In this document: piece by piece, positions 47,813 through 60,674 of the stretch | Layout of the letters: each line of letters opens with the position of its first letter | How positions within the stretch are numbered: the first letter of the stretch is position 1 | DNA from: Magnaporthiopsis rhizophila | Taxonomy: Eukaryota > Ascomycota > Sordariomycetes > Magnaporthales > Magnaporthaceae | Direction of reading: 5' to 3' | NCBI GenBank assembly: GCA_003049465.1 | Contig: PYSS01000023.1 | Span: 248,001-312,000, forward strand | DNA: 64,000 nt | Made by a program: the position numbers and the translations under genes | Notes under the pieces: generated by a model | Told to the model about the DNA's origin: nothing | Seen by the model: the letters and a program-made list of their open reading frames with translations, nothing else | Databases searched by the model: none

Positions 47813-49926
47813 TGCCTTTTTACGAAATCAGTTGCTTATGAGATATCTGACGCCCACCGTGATCGGGAGACACCCAAACGCGCAAATGCTGTCAGGTCCT
47901 CGATAGTCGCCCAAGAGAGGTTGTCACTGTCTTCCAGGGCGGCGTTCCGGGGATGCCAACATAGTCCTTCATGGGGCTGAACACGCAAATCGGGGCCAGT
48001 CACCGATCGACAGCGTAAAGAAGACGTGTTCGACACTTGGCTGGCTTCCTTCATTTGATCACCTGCTTGTCAACTGAGCTGTCCTGAGGTACCCGAGGTC
48101 CTCTATCTTCCATACCGCTATTTCTAGCTGTCTCGGCCTGGAAACTCATCAACCTCGCAAGCCTTAGTGACGGATGCCGCAGCAGCCTAACGCACGCTTG
48201 ATCCCCAATCTGTGCCGGCAAGGTCTCTTTTGGACTGACACTGGGCAGCGCTTGCATGAGCTTTTGGATGCCCCTCGGTAGGCAGCACCGTGACTTTCGA
48301 CGGGGTGATCTTCATTCGGCTCCTTGCCGGTTCCCGTGGAATTTCGATATGCGCTGGAGCCCCAACAGAGGCCGTGCCAGACCCCCGCTGGGTTTCGCTG
48401 TCATCTGTTTCGACCGGTCAATTGGGCCAGTGGCCAACCAACTGGGGGCTTGGGTTTGTTCCAGTGTCTTGGTTCCAGACCGGGCGTTTCCTTTGGGTCC
48501 TTCTCTGGGGCCAGGGGCCGCACGATCCAATATGGCGTGTTGGCCTTCCGCCACAACGCAACGTCAAGAGCGACGGAGGGCCAGGTACCCAGACTAGCCT
48601 GAAGATTGCCCCTGCATCACCGCAAGGCAAGCAGTTCGAGGCGACTAGGTGTTTTGCACAAGCTCATGTCGTGTTGGCTGATCTTCGCCAGCTTGCGCCG
48701 CTTCTGGCATGGCCCACCGGGCTGCTGCACGTAGCACCGTCCGGTTTATCGGCCAGCCGGCTCTGAGCTGAGCGATCAGGGGTGGAGAGGAAGGTGGGTG
48801 ACGAATGCATGTGGGGACGATGGAAGGACGAAGTCGACGTCCAACACATTCTGTGCTGCATTGCGCGCGGGAGGAGCTTGCCGGCTGCAACATATACGCT
48901 GTAAGTGCTCCCCACCTCGGACTCTTCTGGTACCGACTGTGGCGGAGGGTGCGCGGTTTGGGTCGATCTTCCGATCTGTTGGGGAGCGTACCTGCCGCGT
49001 ACCCTCATATGGGGTGTCGTGAAAATAATAATAACAATAAAAGAATAATGAAACCACTGGCGCCGCCGAACACGTGGAACATGGGATAGTTCGGTCAAGT
49101 GGGCGAGCTTCCACGACGCCCATCGCATCATTGACACGATCAAGCCGTAGGTGGCTGGCCAGCAGGGAAAAAAAAAAGCAGTCGTTCGGCCCTGTAGAAG
49201 GCACCATCGAGACATGCACCAAACAAGGTAAAACCGCATAATCCCTGTCGGCTGGAAGACGAGCTGGGCCACGGTGCAGCTCTGTGCATCGGTGGAGCGA
49301 GCAGCTCCACTCAACTACTGTAGGCTAGCGCGGTGCCCCCGCCCCCTGGTCAGTGCTTGGCGTGAGCAGGAGCTTGGATCTGAGTGTGTGCTATCGACTG
49401 ACGTAGCCGAAGCTTTCACTCAGCCAAAGAGGAAATCCCAATCTTGGAACCAGTCGGTTTTCCCGCCCTTCGAAGCCACGTTTTTTTATGAGGTGTTCTC
49501 TTGCGTGCGTGTGCGACGGCTTCACTTGTCGGCCGCAATATGGCTTATTGATCCGGCTGCTACTAGAGGTAGTCCTGTATTTTTTTTTTCTCTCCCTTCT
49601 TCTTTTGCTTTCGCAATTTCCCGCTTTCAGTCTTTGCTACTGCCATCTTTCCCCTTTTTTTCCCCCAAGTCTATGAATCCACATCGTCGGAGCTAAGAGC
49701 TTTCTTCAGCTTACGTTGCCTCCCCTCTCCTTTGTGTGTTTCAATCACCGAATGGTCGGTTCCGGCTCAATCGCATCGACGGCCTCTTTGCGTTGAACTT
49801 GCGCATGCCATTCAATTGAGGCCTCCGAGTGTCATCGGCTCGACGTAAACGGGGGCTTGGTGGCACCAAGGGCGAGACAGCGCGGGATACTGAGCTCCCC
49901 AGAGGTATTACCGCCTGTGGTGAAAG
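47319..49926. other. Intergenic between divergent genes, 2.6 kb
   Basis: Between U2AF (-) and tricalbin (+). Holds the (AAAATA)n microsatellite at 47663-47810 and AT-rich patches; open frames around 48290-48766 lack motifs and run on both strands, so I treat them as chance. Confidence 0.55.
47663..47810. repeat. (AAAATA)n hexanucleotide microsatellite
   Basis: About 25 near-perfect units, ~345 bp upstream of the U2AF start. It produces an artificial NKNKNK reading frame. Confidence 0.96.
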
Positions 49927-52900
49927 ATGGCCACCGCACAGGAAGCGAGCGAGCTGAAGCAACAGGGCGCGGTCGAGGCAGCCCAGAACCCAGAGTCGTC
50001 GGTATCTGCCGAAGACGCCGAGAGGAAGATCGTGGAGGAGAGCAAGAAAGTGGGCGTCGCCGCTTTCTCGTTCGACCCCAATGCCACGCTTGCCGAGAAG
50101 CGGGCCAAGGTGAAGGCTGCAACAGTATGTCTCTCCCTTCTATTAATCCATCGTCGTCTCTTAGGTGCCTTGCCGCCTAGCCTTCGGGCTGACTCTCCCC
50201 CGCGCGGCAGCTCGTCCCCGAAGGCCTACCCACCAGAAATAAAGGCGTCGCCATCGCCACGGACATAGACGACGGCAGCAAGCCCATGTACGATCTCCCT
50301 TCGCCCTCCCAGGCCGGCGTCGTCGACTCCGACTCTCCCAAAGACAAGGACGGCCGCCCGATCGGGAACGGCCATGCGCCCGGCGATGACGAGCCCGAAG
50401 AAGTCATGGGCCCCAAGACGGGCTGGTCCCCCAGGATCGGCTGGCCCATGGAGTCGATCCAGGAGGCTGAAAGCCTGCTTGACCACTCGACCTGGCTCGA
50501 GGGCCAGCTCCCCGACAAGTTTTATGGAGGTACGCCTTTGCTAGATGACACAAACTTCCACCCACGCCTGGCTCAGAGGTTTTGACTCGAACCGCTTCGT
50601 AGATTGGTACCACAACTCGGGCATAATCATCTTTGCCTGCATCTTCTCCTGGCTGATTGCCGTGCTTGGCGGCGGGCTGGGATGGGTCTTCATCCTGATG
50701 GCCGTCTGCTCGACCTACTACCGGACCTCGATCCGGCGCGTGAGGCGCAACTTCCGAGACGACATCACGCGCGAGATGGCCCTCAAGCGCCTCGACACTG
50801 AGACCGAGTCGCTCGAGTGGATCAACTCGTTCCTGGTCAAGTTCTGGCCCATCTACCAGCCGGTTCTCGCTGCAACCGTCATCAACGCCGTCGATCAGGT
50901 ACTGAGCGGTGCCACCCCCGCCTTTCTCGATAGCCTGAAGCTCAAGACCTTCACGTTGGGGTCCAAGCCCCCGCGCATGGAGCACGTCAAGACATACCCA
51001 AAGGCCGAGGATGACATCGTCATCATGGATTGGAGGTTCAGCTTTACGCCCAACGACGTTGCCGACTTGACTGCTCGCCAGATCAAGAACAAGGTCAACC
51101 CCAAGGTCGTGCTCGAGATCCGCGTTGGAAAGGCCATGATCAGCAAGGGTCTCGACGTCATTGTGGAGGACATGTCCTTCTCCGGCATCATGAGGCTCAA
51201 AATCAAGCTCCAGATCCCGTTCCCCCACGTGGAGAAGATCGAAATGTGCTTCCTCGAGCGGCCTACTATCGACTACGTCTGCAAGCCCCTCGGTGGCGAC
51301 ACGTTCGGCTTCGACGTCAACTTCATCCCCGGCCTCGAGAAGTTTATTCTTGAGCAGGTCCACGGCAACCTGGCCCCCATGATGTACGCTCCGAATGTCT
51401 TCCCCATCGAGGTTGCCAAGATGTTGGCCGGCTCGCCCGTCGACCAGGCCATCGGCGTCGTTGCCATCACGCTCCACGGTGCCCACGGCCTGAAGAACCC
51501 GGACAACTTCTCGGGCACCACAGATCCCTACGCCGTCGTGACGATCAACCGGAGGCAGCCCCTGGCGCAGACCAAGGTCATCAAGGACACTCCCAACCCG
51601 CGCTGGAACGAGACCCATTACGTCATCATTACGTCCTTCAACGATTCTCTCGACATCCAGGTGTTCGACTACAACGACTTCCGGAAGGACAAGGAACTCG
51701 GTGTGGCCTCGTTTTTGCTCGAGAACCTCGAGGAGATCAACGAGCACGAAAACGAGCGGCTTGAGGTCATCTCGGACGGAAAAGCCCGCGGCGTGCTGTC
51801 GTGCGACCTCCGCTTCTTCCCCGTGCTGGAGCCAACCAAGACCTCGGAGGGCAAGGAAGAGCCGCCACCGGAGACCAACACGGGCATCTTGAGGTTCACG
51901 GTCGAGCAGGCCAAAGATCTCGATGGCACCAAGAGCCTGGTCGGCTTGCTGAACCCCTACGCGATCCTCCTGCTGAACGGCAAGGAGGTACACACGACCA
52001 AGACGCTCAAGCGCACCAACAACCCCATCTGGGACAACGGCTCCAAGGAGATCCTCATCACAGACCGCAAGCAGGCCAAGCTGGGTGTGGTCATCAAAGA
52101 CGACCGTGACCTTGCCGGAGACCAGGTCATTGGCAATTATCAGATCAAGCTAGAGGACATGCTCGATCTGATGGAGAAGGGCAAGGATTGGTACCTTCTT
52201 GCAGGGGCCAAGACGGGTCGGGTCAAGATGCAAGCCAAGTGGAAGCCTGTCTCCATTTCTGGCGTCATGAGCACTGGTGGCTACCAGACCCCGATCGGTG
52301 TGATGCGCTTTCACTTCCAGAAGGCCACGGATCTGCGTAACTTCGAAACCGTGGGCAAGTCGGACCCGTACACCCGTGTTATCGTGTCGGGCATTGAGCG
52401 TGCGCGGACCGTCACATTCAAGAACGATCTCAACCCAGAGTGGGACGAGGTTCTCTACGTTCCCGTGCACTCGCCTCGCGAGAAGATTCAACTCGAAGTT
52501 ATGGACGCCGAGAAGATGGGCAAGGATCGCACCCTCGGTCTGACTGAGGTCTATGCCGGCGAGTTCATCAAGCAGGACGAGGAGACGGGCGAGTATCTCG
52601 TGCACGAAAAGAAGGAGCTCCGCCAAGGGGACCTCAAACTCCACGGCAAGGGCATAGCCAAAGGCGTGCTACACCACACCATCGCCTTCTACCCTACTCT
52701 GAACGTCGCCGATCCCGACGAGGAGGACGATGTGAATGATGAGCAAAGGCCTGTCAGAGACTCCCTTGATGTTCCGAGGCCAGCTGAAGGTGGCAAGTTT
52801 TCGGCTTCCCTCGATAAGCCCGATGATCAAAAGCCCGAGACTGCTCTCGAGCCAACGACGCCAAAGACGCCAGTCTCTCCGACGATGCCGAGAAGGTCGC

Positions 52901-54766
52901 GGGAGGAGCGCGGCCCACCTAAGATCAGGCTTACGCCCCAGGAGCTGCTCAAGTACGAGTCTGGCTTGATCATCTTCAAGCTAATCGAGGCGGATTTTCC
53001 CAAGAGCGAGTGCAACGTCACGGTATACGTCGACGACATGGCGTATCCATCATACGTCTCGTCCGTAACCAGGAGCAAGCAGCACAAGTTCGACGAGATT
53101 GGCGACTGCTTCATTCGCGAACTCGACTTCTCCAGACTCACCATCAAAGTTCAGCAGAAAGGCGGTGATCAGGGTAAGGGCGACAGGCACAAGGAGGACT
53201 TCGTCGGCCGTCTTAAGGGGAATACCCTCGATACCCTGAAACAATGCCTGGTAAGTGACACGGATGCGCTACCCCTTGTGGGAGAACTCGTGGCTTGTTG
53301 GCGGGGTCACTGACAAATGTTGCATCTAGAACAACCCCACAACGCTCAAGATGAGGGACGATGATGGAAGGGTCAGCTCGGTCAAGGTCAGCCTCAAGTA
53401 CGTGCCAGTCAAGATGCGACTCGACCCAAGCGAGAGCATCAACAACATGGGCACGCTGCGTGTGGACGTTCTCGATGCCAAGGACCTGCCGTCAGCCGAT
53501 TCCAACGGCAAGAGTGATCCGTACTGCAAGTTCGAGCTCAACGGCCAGGACGTGTTCAAGACCAAGACGCAGAAGAAGACGCTCCATCCGTCGTGGAACG
53601 AGTTTTTCGAGGTGCCGGTGCCGTCGCGAACGGCAGCTCAGTTCAAGGTCACGGTTTGGGATTGGGACTTTGCCGACAAGCCCGACTGGCTTGGCTCGGC
53701 CGATATAAACCTGGAGCAGCTTGATCCGTTCGAGACCCAGGAGTTGAATCTGGTGCTGGATGGCAAGTCGGGAACGCTGAGGCTTAGGCTCCTTTTCAGG
53801 CCCGACTATGTCACAAGGACCAGGTTAGGGACGTCGACGTTCTCGGGCACGTTTGCAGCGCCCGGCCGTATCGTTACGGGCGTGGCTGGCGTACCCCTCA
53901 AGGGAGGCGCCGCTGTGGCCGGCGTGGTTGGCCACGGTGTGGGCAAGGGCGCGTCCTTCATCAAGGGCCGGTTCCGGAGCAGGAAGGATGATAGTGACAG
54001 CAGCGGCACTCCAACCATGAGCTCTGTGGCCGAGGTGCCAGCCATCACTATGAATGGCGGCGGCGGCGGGTCCTCGGCACCGTTCGGCGGCATGGGCCTC
54101 AAGAGGTCTACGGGACTGACGCTCGACATGGAGCCGTCGGGGCCACCGCCAGGGCCGGCGGTAAACGGCAATGCCAACGGAAAACAGAACGGCGGGCACC
54201 ACAATAGGACTAGGAGCACAGGCGCCACGTCGGTTTACAGCATCGGGCCGGGCTCGCCTGGATCGGGACTGGCGACCTTCACTATCGTCTCAGCGGCTGG
54301 GTTCCCGCCTTCGGCAGACACGTACGTCGTCGTGAACCAGCTGACGCCCCAGAAAAAGACCATCGGAAAGACCAAGCATCGCAAGCCGTCGTCGGGCTCG
54401 GTGCAGTACGACGAGACGTTCAAGGTTGCGTGCACGCCGGATACGCAATTCCAGATCCAGGTCAAGGAGAACCACACCTTCAGCAGCGACGACGACCTGG
54501 GGGAGGCGCTCTACTTTGTGGACGAGTCCGGCTCCGGGGCCGAGAAGGCGATCAAGGTGGGCACGGGGACGGTGACGCTGCGCAGCTCGTTCACCCCGGC
54601 AGCGACGGCCACGGCCACGGCCACGGCGACGGAGCGTCCAAAGACGGCTGATCCCAGCGGCAACTTGTCGGCTACGTCGGATGGCGGCACAATGTCGTCG
54701 CTCCGCCGGAGCTTTCTCGGCAAGAGGAGTGATACCCGCACTTCGCGGGAGGGGACGCCGACGTGA
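49927..54766 (+). CDS. Tricalbin-like ER-plasma membrane tether (SMP and C2 domains)
   Basis: 1533 residues; yeast tricalbins tether cortical ER to plasma membrane and shuttle lipids. Exons 49927..50124, 50211..50529, 50603..53250 and 53330..54766. An N-terminal cytosolic segment (~170 residues) leads to a membrane hairpin (~178-212, GIIIFACIFSWLIAVLGGGLGWVFILMAV). The SMP lipid-transfer domain is ~235-430 (WINSFLVKFWPIYQPVL, DDIVIMDWRFSFTPN, RPTIDYVCKPLGGDTFG). C2 domains: after ~440 (VVAITLHGAHGLKNPDNF...SGTTDPYAVV), ~580 (ILRFTVEQAKDL), ~720 (MRFHFQKATDL...GKSDPYTRV), a degenerate one ~935-1010, and a canonical one at ~1100 (NMGTLRVDVLDAKDLP, SDPYCKFELNG with Ca2+-type Asp). The tail is Gly/Ser-rich and disordered. 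Junction KFYG|DWYHN is the family consensus, which decides intron 2. Confidence 0.95.
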
Positions 54767-55498
54767 AAGTCTCCGGCTTGATCTAATATTCTGTTTCTTT
54801 TTATCTTTCATCTTCCCTGTCTCGGATTTGGGACCATATCTCTTATTACCCCCGAACGCAGGCGCACTGCAGCTTGCCGGCCAATTCCTTGCCTCTGTCG
54901 CCTCCTCCCAAACTTTCTTCCACCCTTCCGTCGGATATTTATCGTTACCTACTAGCTCTGCCGTGTGCGGCTCTTTGCTCCTGTTTCCTGTTTTGCCTTT
55001 TTTTTTTTTTTTTTCTTTTCTGTGGCGTGGTGTTTGATGGAAAGCTCAGATTGGATTCGAACGCAATCGCGACTCTGATCGATCGGCCTTGTTTATTTCC
55101 TTTCTCTCTCTTTTGTTTCGTTGGCTCTTCTTTGGTCCGTGATTCCCTATCTCACTACCAAAAATAAAATAAATAAAAAAAAAAAAAAGAAGAAAGGAAA
55201 GAAAGGAGCGGTAGCAGGGGTGCCTTCTTCTGTTGGTTTCCCGTCCGTTGGCCCCCCCGTTTCACCTTTTTCTGATCTTTGACCTCGCCAACCCCAAAAA
55301 GAAAAGCAAGTCTACGTCAAGGACGCACAACTTTGGTTACTGCTGCTCTTACCATCGGATGGTAATTACCTAGGTATCAGATCTAGATCAGCATAGTTAT
55401 GAGATCACGACATTTGAATTCTGCGCAATGCACATTGTGATCAAATGCTTTGACGATTATTTTTATCTTGTTGAAATGTACACGTGAGGCTCTATGTT
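54767..55498. other. Intergenic between convergent genes, 732 bp
   Basis: 3' ends of tricalbin (+) and the transcription factor (-). T-rich then A-rich runs (55001-55014, 55169-55187) and an attacctaggtatc motif at 55365. No gene seen. Confidence 0.6.
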
Positions 55499-58400
55499 CT
55501 ATCGTTTTGTAATCTCGTCGGCGGCGCTCCCTAGCATTGCGAGAAGGCAACATATGTTGTCGACGATGGGCAGCAGGTTTCCGTCGCCGCGCCCGTCCTC
55601 GCTGGCAAAGTTTGCCCGCAGCACTTCCTGGGCCACTTGCATGCAGGCGCGCGACTCGGAAAGGGGCGCCACACCTCCTCCTCCTCCTCCGTCGTCCCCG
55701 CCGCCGCCGCCACCGTGGTCGGAGTACGCTCCGTCCCAGCCACTACTGCTCTTATCATGTCCGCCGGATGGTTGACGACGCGGAGGGGCACGGATGGCGG
55801 CGCGGCCCTGGCCCAAGGCGACAAAGGCCGCGACCCGCGGCGAGTGCGGCCCGTCGAGGAACACGAGGTCATCGCAGTCGCGGTCCGAGGTGGTGGTGGT
55901 GGTGGCGGTAGTGGAGGAGCCGTTGGCGGCCGGGGAAGGGGTGGCGGCAGCAGCAGCCCTGGTGACGACGCCGTACGTCCACAGGGCCAGCGCGGCGTGG
56001 TGGACGGCGATTGCGGACGAGTCCTTGAGGCGGCCGCGGGGGAAGGTGCCGGCCAGGCGTAGGATCTGGCCCGCGTGCCACAAGGCCCTCCGCGACTGCG
56101 CTGACGCCGCCCAGCGCCTCAGGGCCGGGTGGGCGCGCCTGGCGGCGTCGTCGCCCCGACGGCCCGCAAAGACCTGGAGGTCGTCGAGCGAGACGTGGAG
56201 GTGCAGCTGGAGCAGGTGCAGCATGAGCGATCCGCCCTCGGTGAGCTCCGGCCAGCCCGTGGTCTCGACGGCGAAGGAGTCGAGCATGCCGCAGAGGTCC
56301 TGGTGTCGTGAATTTAGGAGCAGGACGGCCGAAGAGGCGGGCTTGCTGGAGCTGGAGCCAGAGCTGTCGGGGCTGCCGTCGTTGCTGGTACTGCTGGTGC
56401 TGCTGCTGCCCCCGGTCACAGGAGAGGAGAAGATGTTGTGACGGTACGCGGCGGCCATTTGACGAAGCTCCCAAACAAAAGACCAGAAGCCGTGGAGATA
56501 TACCGAGATGGCAAGCTGCACGTCCAGGCGGTGGCGGTTCCTGGCCAGGAGGTCTGGGTCGCGGATGAGGTCGCCGAGGCAATGCTCACGCTCGTCGGCA
56601 CTGCCATGGTCGATAGCAAGGTAACGAGTTTGCCACTCGCCGGCGTCCCTGGCGGTCCAGAGCTGGGACGGCGCGGGCAGCGGGAGGGTCAACTCGGCGT
56701 AGGATATATGCGGCGCCCTAAGCGAAGTGAAAGAAACCTGGGCATCTCGTAGGAAACAGTGAAACACCAGCCTGCGGAGTGTGATCAAGTATTGGTTGGG
56801 TCAGTGTTCCAGGTCCAACATCAAAGCACGCGGTCTCCAGGTTGCTGGCCAAACTCACCTCTTCCACGATTCCTGCTCTCGCCATTGCGCCCATTTCGAC
56901 TCTAGTTCGGCGCCAGAGTCGTCGACAGTCACAAGGATGGCGGGATATGAAGCTATTTGGAACCGGTTTCTGTATTTCATCATTGTGATGGGGATGTCGG
57001 TATCTGATTTGTTATCAGCACGGGTGTTTTTACTCTCGACGATTATCATGGGTATTATGTCTTTTTACGCTGGGCCCAGCAACTCACGGCACTCGGCAAT
57101 TTCCATCTTGCGCTTGTTCCCGCTCCAAAGACCGATGTCCTGCCCGAGAACCAAAGCTTGGACGAGTCCTCTGTCCGATATGCGCTGGTTGTTGTCCTCA
57201 AAGCTATTCGGTATTGTCATTCCTACTACCGGCAAAATCGCATTGGTCAATAGACTGAGCAGCATATCTTCGAAAGAGCTACAAGATCCAAATGTGCAGG
57301 ACAGTTCAAAACGTACGGACTGCTTCTTGAATAGCGAAGCCAAGCCTGCGCAGGGTCGAGTTGGACGTCATGGTGGCACCGGCCGAGGCGCAGCAGGCGA
57401 GGAGCTCTGGGGGGCTGTTGTCGACGCTGAAAGATGGGATGTGGATGTAGCTCGAGACCTCAGCAATATGAGCGGCGAGGAAGATGTGAATCAGTGAGTC
57501 CAGTAGGTCGGTTGCAGGGAAGGCCGCCGCCACGCGTGCCATGGCGGTGTTGCCACGGCAGGTGGCTAGCACGATTGCTAATATCCGGTCGCGGCTCGGG
57601 CCGCCCAGCCTCCTGGCGGAAGCTGATGACGGCGATGCTGTTGCTACTGTCCCGTATGCGAGACGTGCCGTCTCGGCTATGGTGGCGCCGCCCGAGGGCA
57701 CTAGCAGGTTCTCCTGCTCGCGATAGCCTATGTCTTGGGAGTTCGGGTCCCATCTCAGGCGCTTGTCGTCCCACAGCCTGACGAGCCTCTGTCTCAAGTT
57801 CGAGATGTCGGGCGAGTCCTCATCACTTGTCCAAGCATCCTCGTCTTGCTGCTGCTGTTGGTGATGTGCCTCCTCTACCTGGTGGTGGTGCTGCGGCTGC
57901 TGGTGTTGCGAGGCGACTTGGCCAGTATTACTCCAGTTTCCAAGAAGGCCAAAGTCCATGTCGTCGAGGTCGAGATTTGAGTTGTTGCAAAAGTCGAGGA
58001 CGGCCACGCCCTGGGAAGGCACGGTCCCGGACGTGTCCATGTTGTGTTGATAGAGAACGCCCCGCATGAAGTCCGAGAAGGGTATCTTGACATCAGGGGT
58101 GAGAGTCCCGGTCGTTATGGCAGCAGGCGTTCCTTCGGAGTGCATGGTCAAGCTTGCCTGACTGGCGCCGGGGATAAAAGAAGTGCTGCCGCCAGAGAGA
58201 TTGGGGTAACTTCCTGCTACCGCACCTACAGCACCCATGTGAGGGTGTGGAACCGACGTGGTCATTTGGTATAGCTGCGACCGCTGCTGCTGTTCTTGGG
58301 CGTATCCAGGCGGCGACTGCGATGGAGACTGGCCGGGACCAGCTTGCCGAGGGGCGGCCGGGCCGGAATCGTCGGGTGACACAGTCCGTCGAAGTGTGGA

Positions 58401-59049
58401 GTGATGGGGAGAGGCGGCAGCGGCAGAGGCGGAGCTGTACATGCACTGGATGCCGCGGGTTCTGCATCGGGCACACGGCTTTACCTCTTCGCACTTGACT
58501 CTGGCACGCGCACAGCCGGAGCAAGCCTGGGCTACACGGGCAGCCCCTGGGGCGGAGGCGAGACGGCGTTTCTTCGTGCCCGTAGGGTCTTCTTCGTGGT
58601 TGGCTCTGTGCCTCTTCAAGAGGTCCGCCCTTCCGAACGCCTTGCCGCACTTTTCTCCGAGTGGTCCTCACAGTCAGTCTCGCGCGCGGTAGCTGTGGGA
58701 GTCGGTTGCTTGAAAGACGATATGACCTACTACGTCGCATGCGAACCTCTTCCCAAGGGTGTGAGTAGCGATATGCCGCTGCAGATGCTCGGGCCGTGCA
58801 TACCTTTTCAGGCAGTCTGCGCACTGGTAGAGGCTGGCGGTTCGGTCATGGCTGTTTGGCTTGGCTGGTGGTGCAGTCTGGCTTGCGTGAGCCAAGACTA
58901 GGCCCCAGCCCATCCCTCCGTTGCTGCTGCCGCCGGGCGCATCCGGACCGTGCTGGGCGGCCGAAGGCGATGTCAAGGAGCTAGCGGATGCCGAGGCTTG
59001 CTGAACATGGTTGACAGCAAGACCAAAGGACACACTGGACAGCAGGTTG

Positions 59050-59090
<41 letters not shown>

Positions 59091-59222
59091 CTGGTAGGCG
59101 ACGGCGGCGGCATCGTGGACGGTGCCGGCAGGAGTAGACGGCGGCGTCTGGTGCAGCAGAGGCATGAAAGCCTGCGAGAAGACATGGGCGTTGTCGCTCA
59201 TGGTGACCACTGGTATGGTCAC
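55499..59222 (-). CDS. Transcription factor with C2H2 pair, Zn2Cys6 and fungal_trans domain
   Basis: Nuclear DNA-binding regulator of 1125 residues. Exons 59222..58731, 58649..57317, 57222..57088, 57003..56859 and 56771..55499. Two C2H2 fingers at ~134-154 (YQCADCLKRYARPEHLQRHI) and ~162-182 (FACDVCGKAFGRADLLKRH; the second Cys is supplied by exon 2, which settles the GTAGGT donor). A Zn2Cys6 cluster follows at 207-233 with CX2CX6CX5CX2CX6C spacing. The fungal-specific transcription factor domain spans the middle and C-terminal half (IHIFLAAHIAEVSSYIHIPS, QALVLGQDIGLWSGNKRKME, SKWAQWREQESWKR|LVFHCFLRDAQVS, where | is the last junction). A polyQ run near residue 45-58 and Ser/Gly-rich loops are present. 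An in-frame Met at 59201 (MSDNAH) may be the real start. Target genes are unknown. Confidence 0.9.
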
Positions 59223-60674
59223 TCCCGAGCGTCAGCAGCGCCAAGCAAAGGAGGGGGCCGTCTGTTTGATGGGCCAGAATCCACCACGGGATGAGCGGGA
59301 GGTGGGCGGAGTGCGGGCGTAAGACGACCTCGATGACGGCTGTTGGGTGATGTGCTGGAACGAAGCCTTCGTGTTCCGTCTGCTTTGATTCCTTCCTCCT
59401 CGTTTTCTCTTCTGCTCAGATGTAGGTATGTAGCATTTCGCAGATTTTGTCTGGTCCGCCGTTCCTCTTCTGGGACGGGCTCACACGCGGTCCGTGACAG
59501 GGAACACTGCTCTTGGCAGGGGACAGCCTGGGAGGCCTGGGCCGCGGGAATCGGACATTAACATGGCCGGCATTAGCCGCTGGACAAGGTAGGGAGCGGT
59601 GGAGCCTAAATATCGAGGCTGAGGCATGGTGTCAACTGCCGCAAGAGCCAGAGAACAAGGACAGCCCTGGTGATGTGTCTGAGATTGGATGAGATGCATT
59701 TATGGTTATGCCCTTGTCAGCAGGCATGCCACAGGGGAGCTACAGCGCAGACCCACACCTGGCAGAGCGTGCTGGAACACAAGAAGTAGGCCTGCGCCCC
59801 ACTGTGGGGAGAGTCTGCGGCGATTTGCTTCTGTCCGTGTCGTGCTTTCTGGCTGACAGGTCCATGATTAATTCTCCTCGATCGCCTCAGGCTTCCATGC
59901 ACCCGACATCTTGGGAGATCTTTGAGCCGCACACATTCCGCACCGCGCCTTCCTTGCCAGCAGGCGCGCTCCCTGGACCCGCCGGCTCCTTTCCCCCGGT
60001 CCCCCGTTTCTCGCGTCTCGTCTCCATCCAGCGTGACGCAATCACTACCCCACCCTCGCGCCAACACATCCCAGCAGCTCCATCGGCTCGTCCTTCCGGT
60101 TTTTCGCGCTCGTTCGTATCTGCTCGGATGCCACCTGTTCGGCCATAGCTCGGTCAGACCAGACGTCTAGGGCCTCCCCTGGCTGCGGATATCGAGGGGA
60201 AAAACCCGATCGTGGCCCACTCCCTGAGTCGATGTAACTCATTGTGTCCCCTGAAATGGGATGCCCAACGAGTTGCTGATGATCTCACTACCTAGATATG
60301 AGGACGCGGCCGGCGGGGCCTCATTTGAGTCTATACATACCTACCCAGGGAACTAGCTAGCAAGCCTCCAACTATGTCTTTATCCCCGGCCTCACTCTTC
60401 ATTGTTTGCGGGAGTATCCGGAAATAAGGGTAAAAAACCGACGCGCTCGTTTCAGGAAAAAGAATCTCTTGCTACATAGGTAGGCACGTAGCGTTGCAAG
60501 TGGCTCACCCCTATCCTAGCCGGATCTTGGAACCTAGCCCGCTGCCTCTCAGCAGCATGGTCAGTGGCTAAGGCGGAGTCCTTGGGATACGTACGGCCCC
60601 TATTGAGTTTAGTTGCGTTATAAAATCGACAGTCATACGTTGACCCCCAGCTCACCCTCCTAGTACTGTCGTCA
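59223..60674. other. Intergenic, 1.45 kb
   Basis: Upstream of the transcription factor and downstream of the second SDR. Several CCTAGG/TACCTAC-type motifs (60287-60298, 60337-60350, 60475-60490). Open frames such as 59702..60148 carry no signature. Confidence 0.55.

Noticed and set aside
47637..47906. Lys/Asn repeat protein NKNKNK
   Set aside because: Pure translation of the (AAAATA)n microsatellite.
48290..48766. 158-codon plus-strand frame
   Set aside because: Open on several frames at once and without motif; treated as chance in the U2AF-tricalbin spacer.
50404..51993. 529-codon open frame on the minus strand
   Set aside because: Antisense to tricalbin exons 2 and 3, which have full domain support; no motif in the antisense protein.
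55030..55090. gattcgaac-type sequence resembling a tRNA T-loop
   Set aside because: The surrounding bases do not pair into a T stem and no acceptor or anticodon arm can be built.
57223..57315. Reading through intron 2 of the transcription factor
   Set aside because: Meets a stop codon and breaks the fungal_trans domain; the TAG acceptor at 57223 joins EAVR to MTIPNSFEDNNQR in frame.
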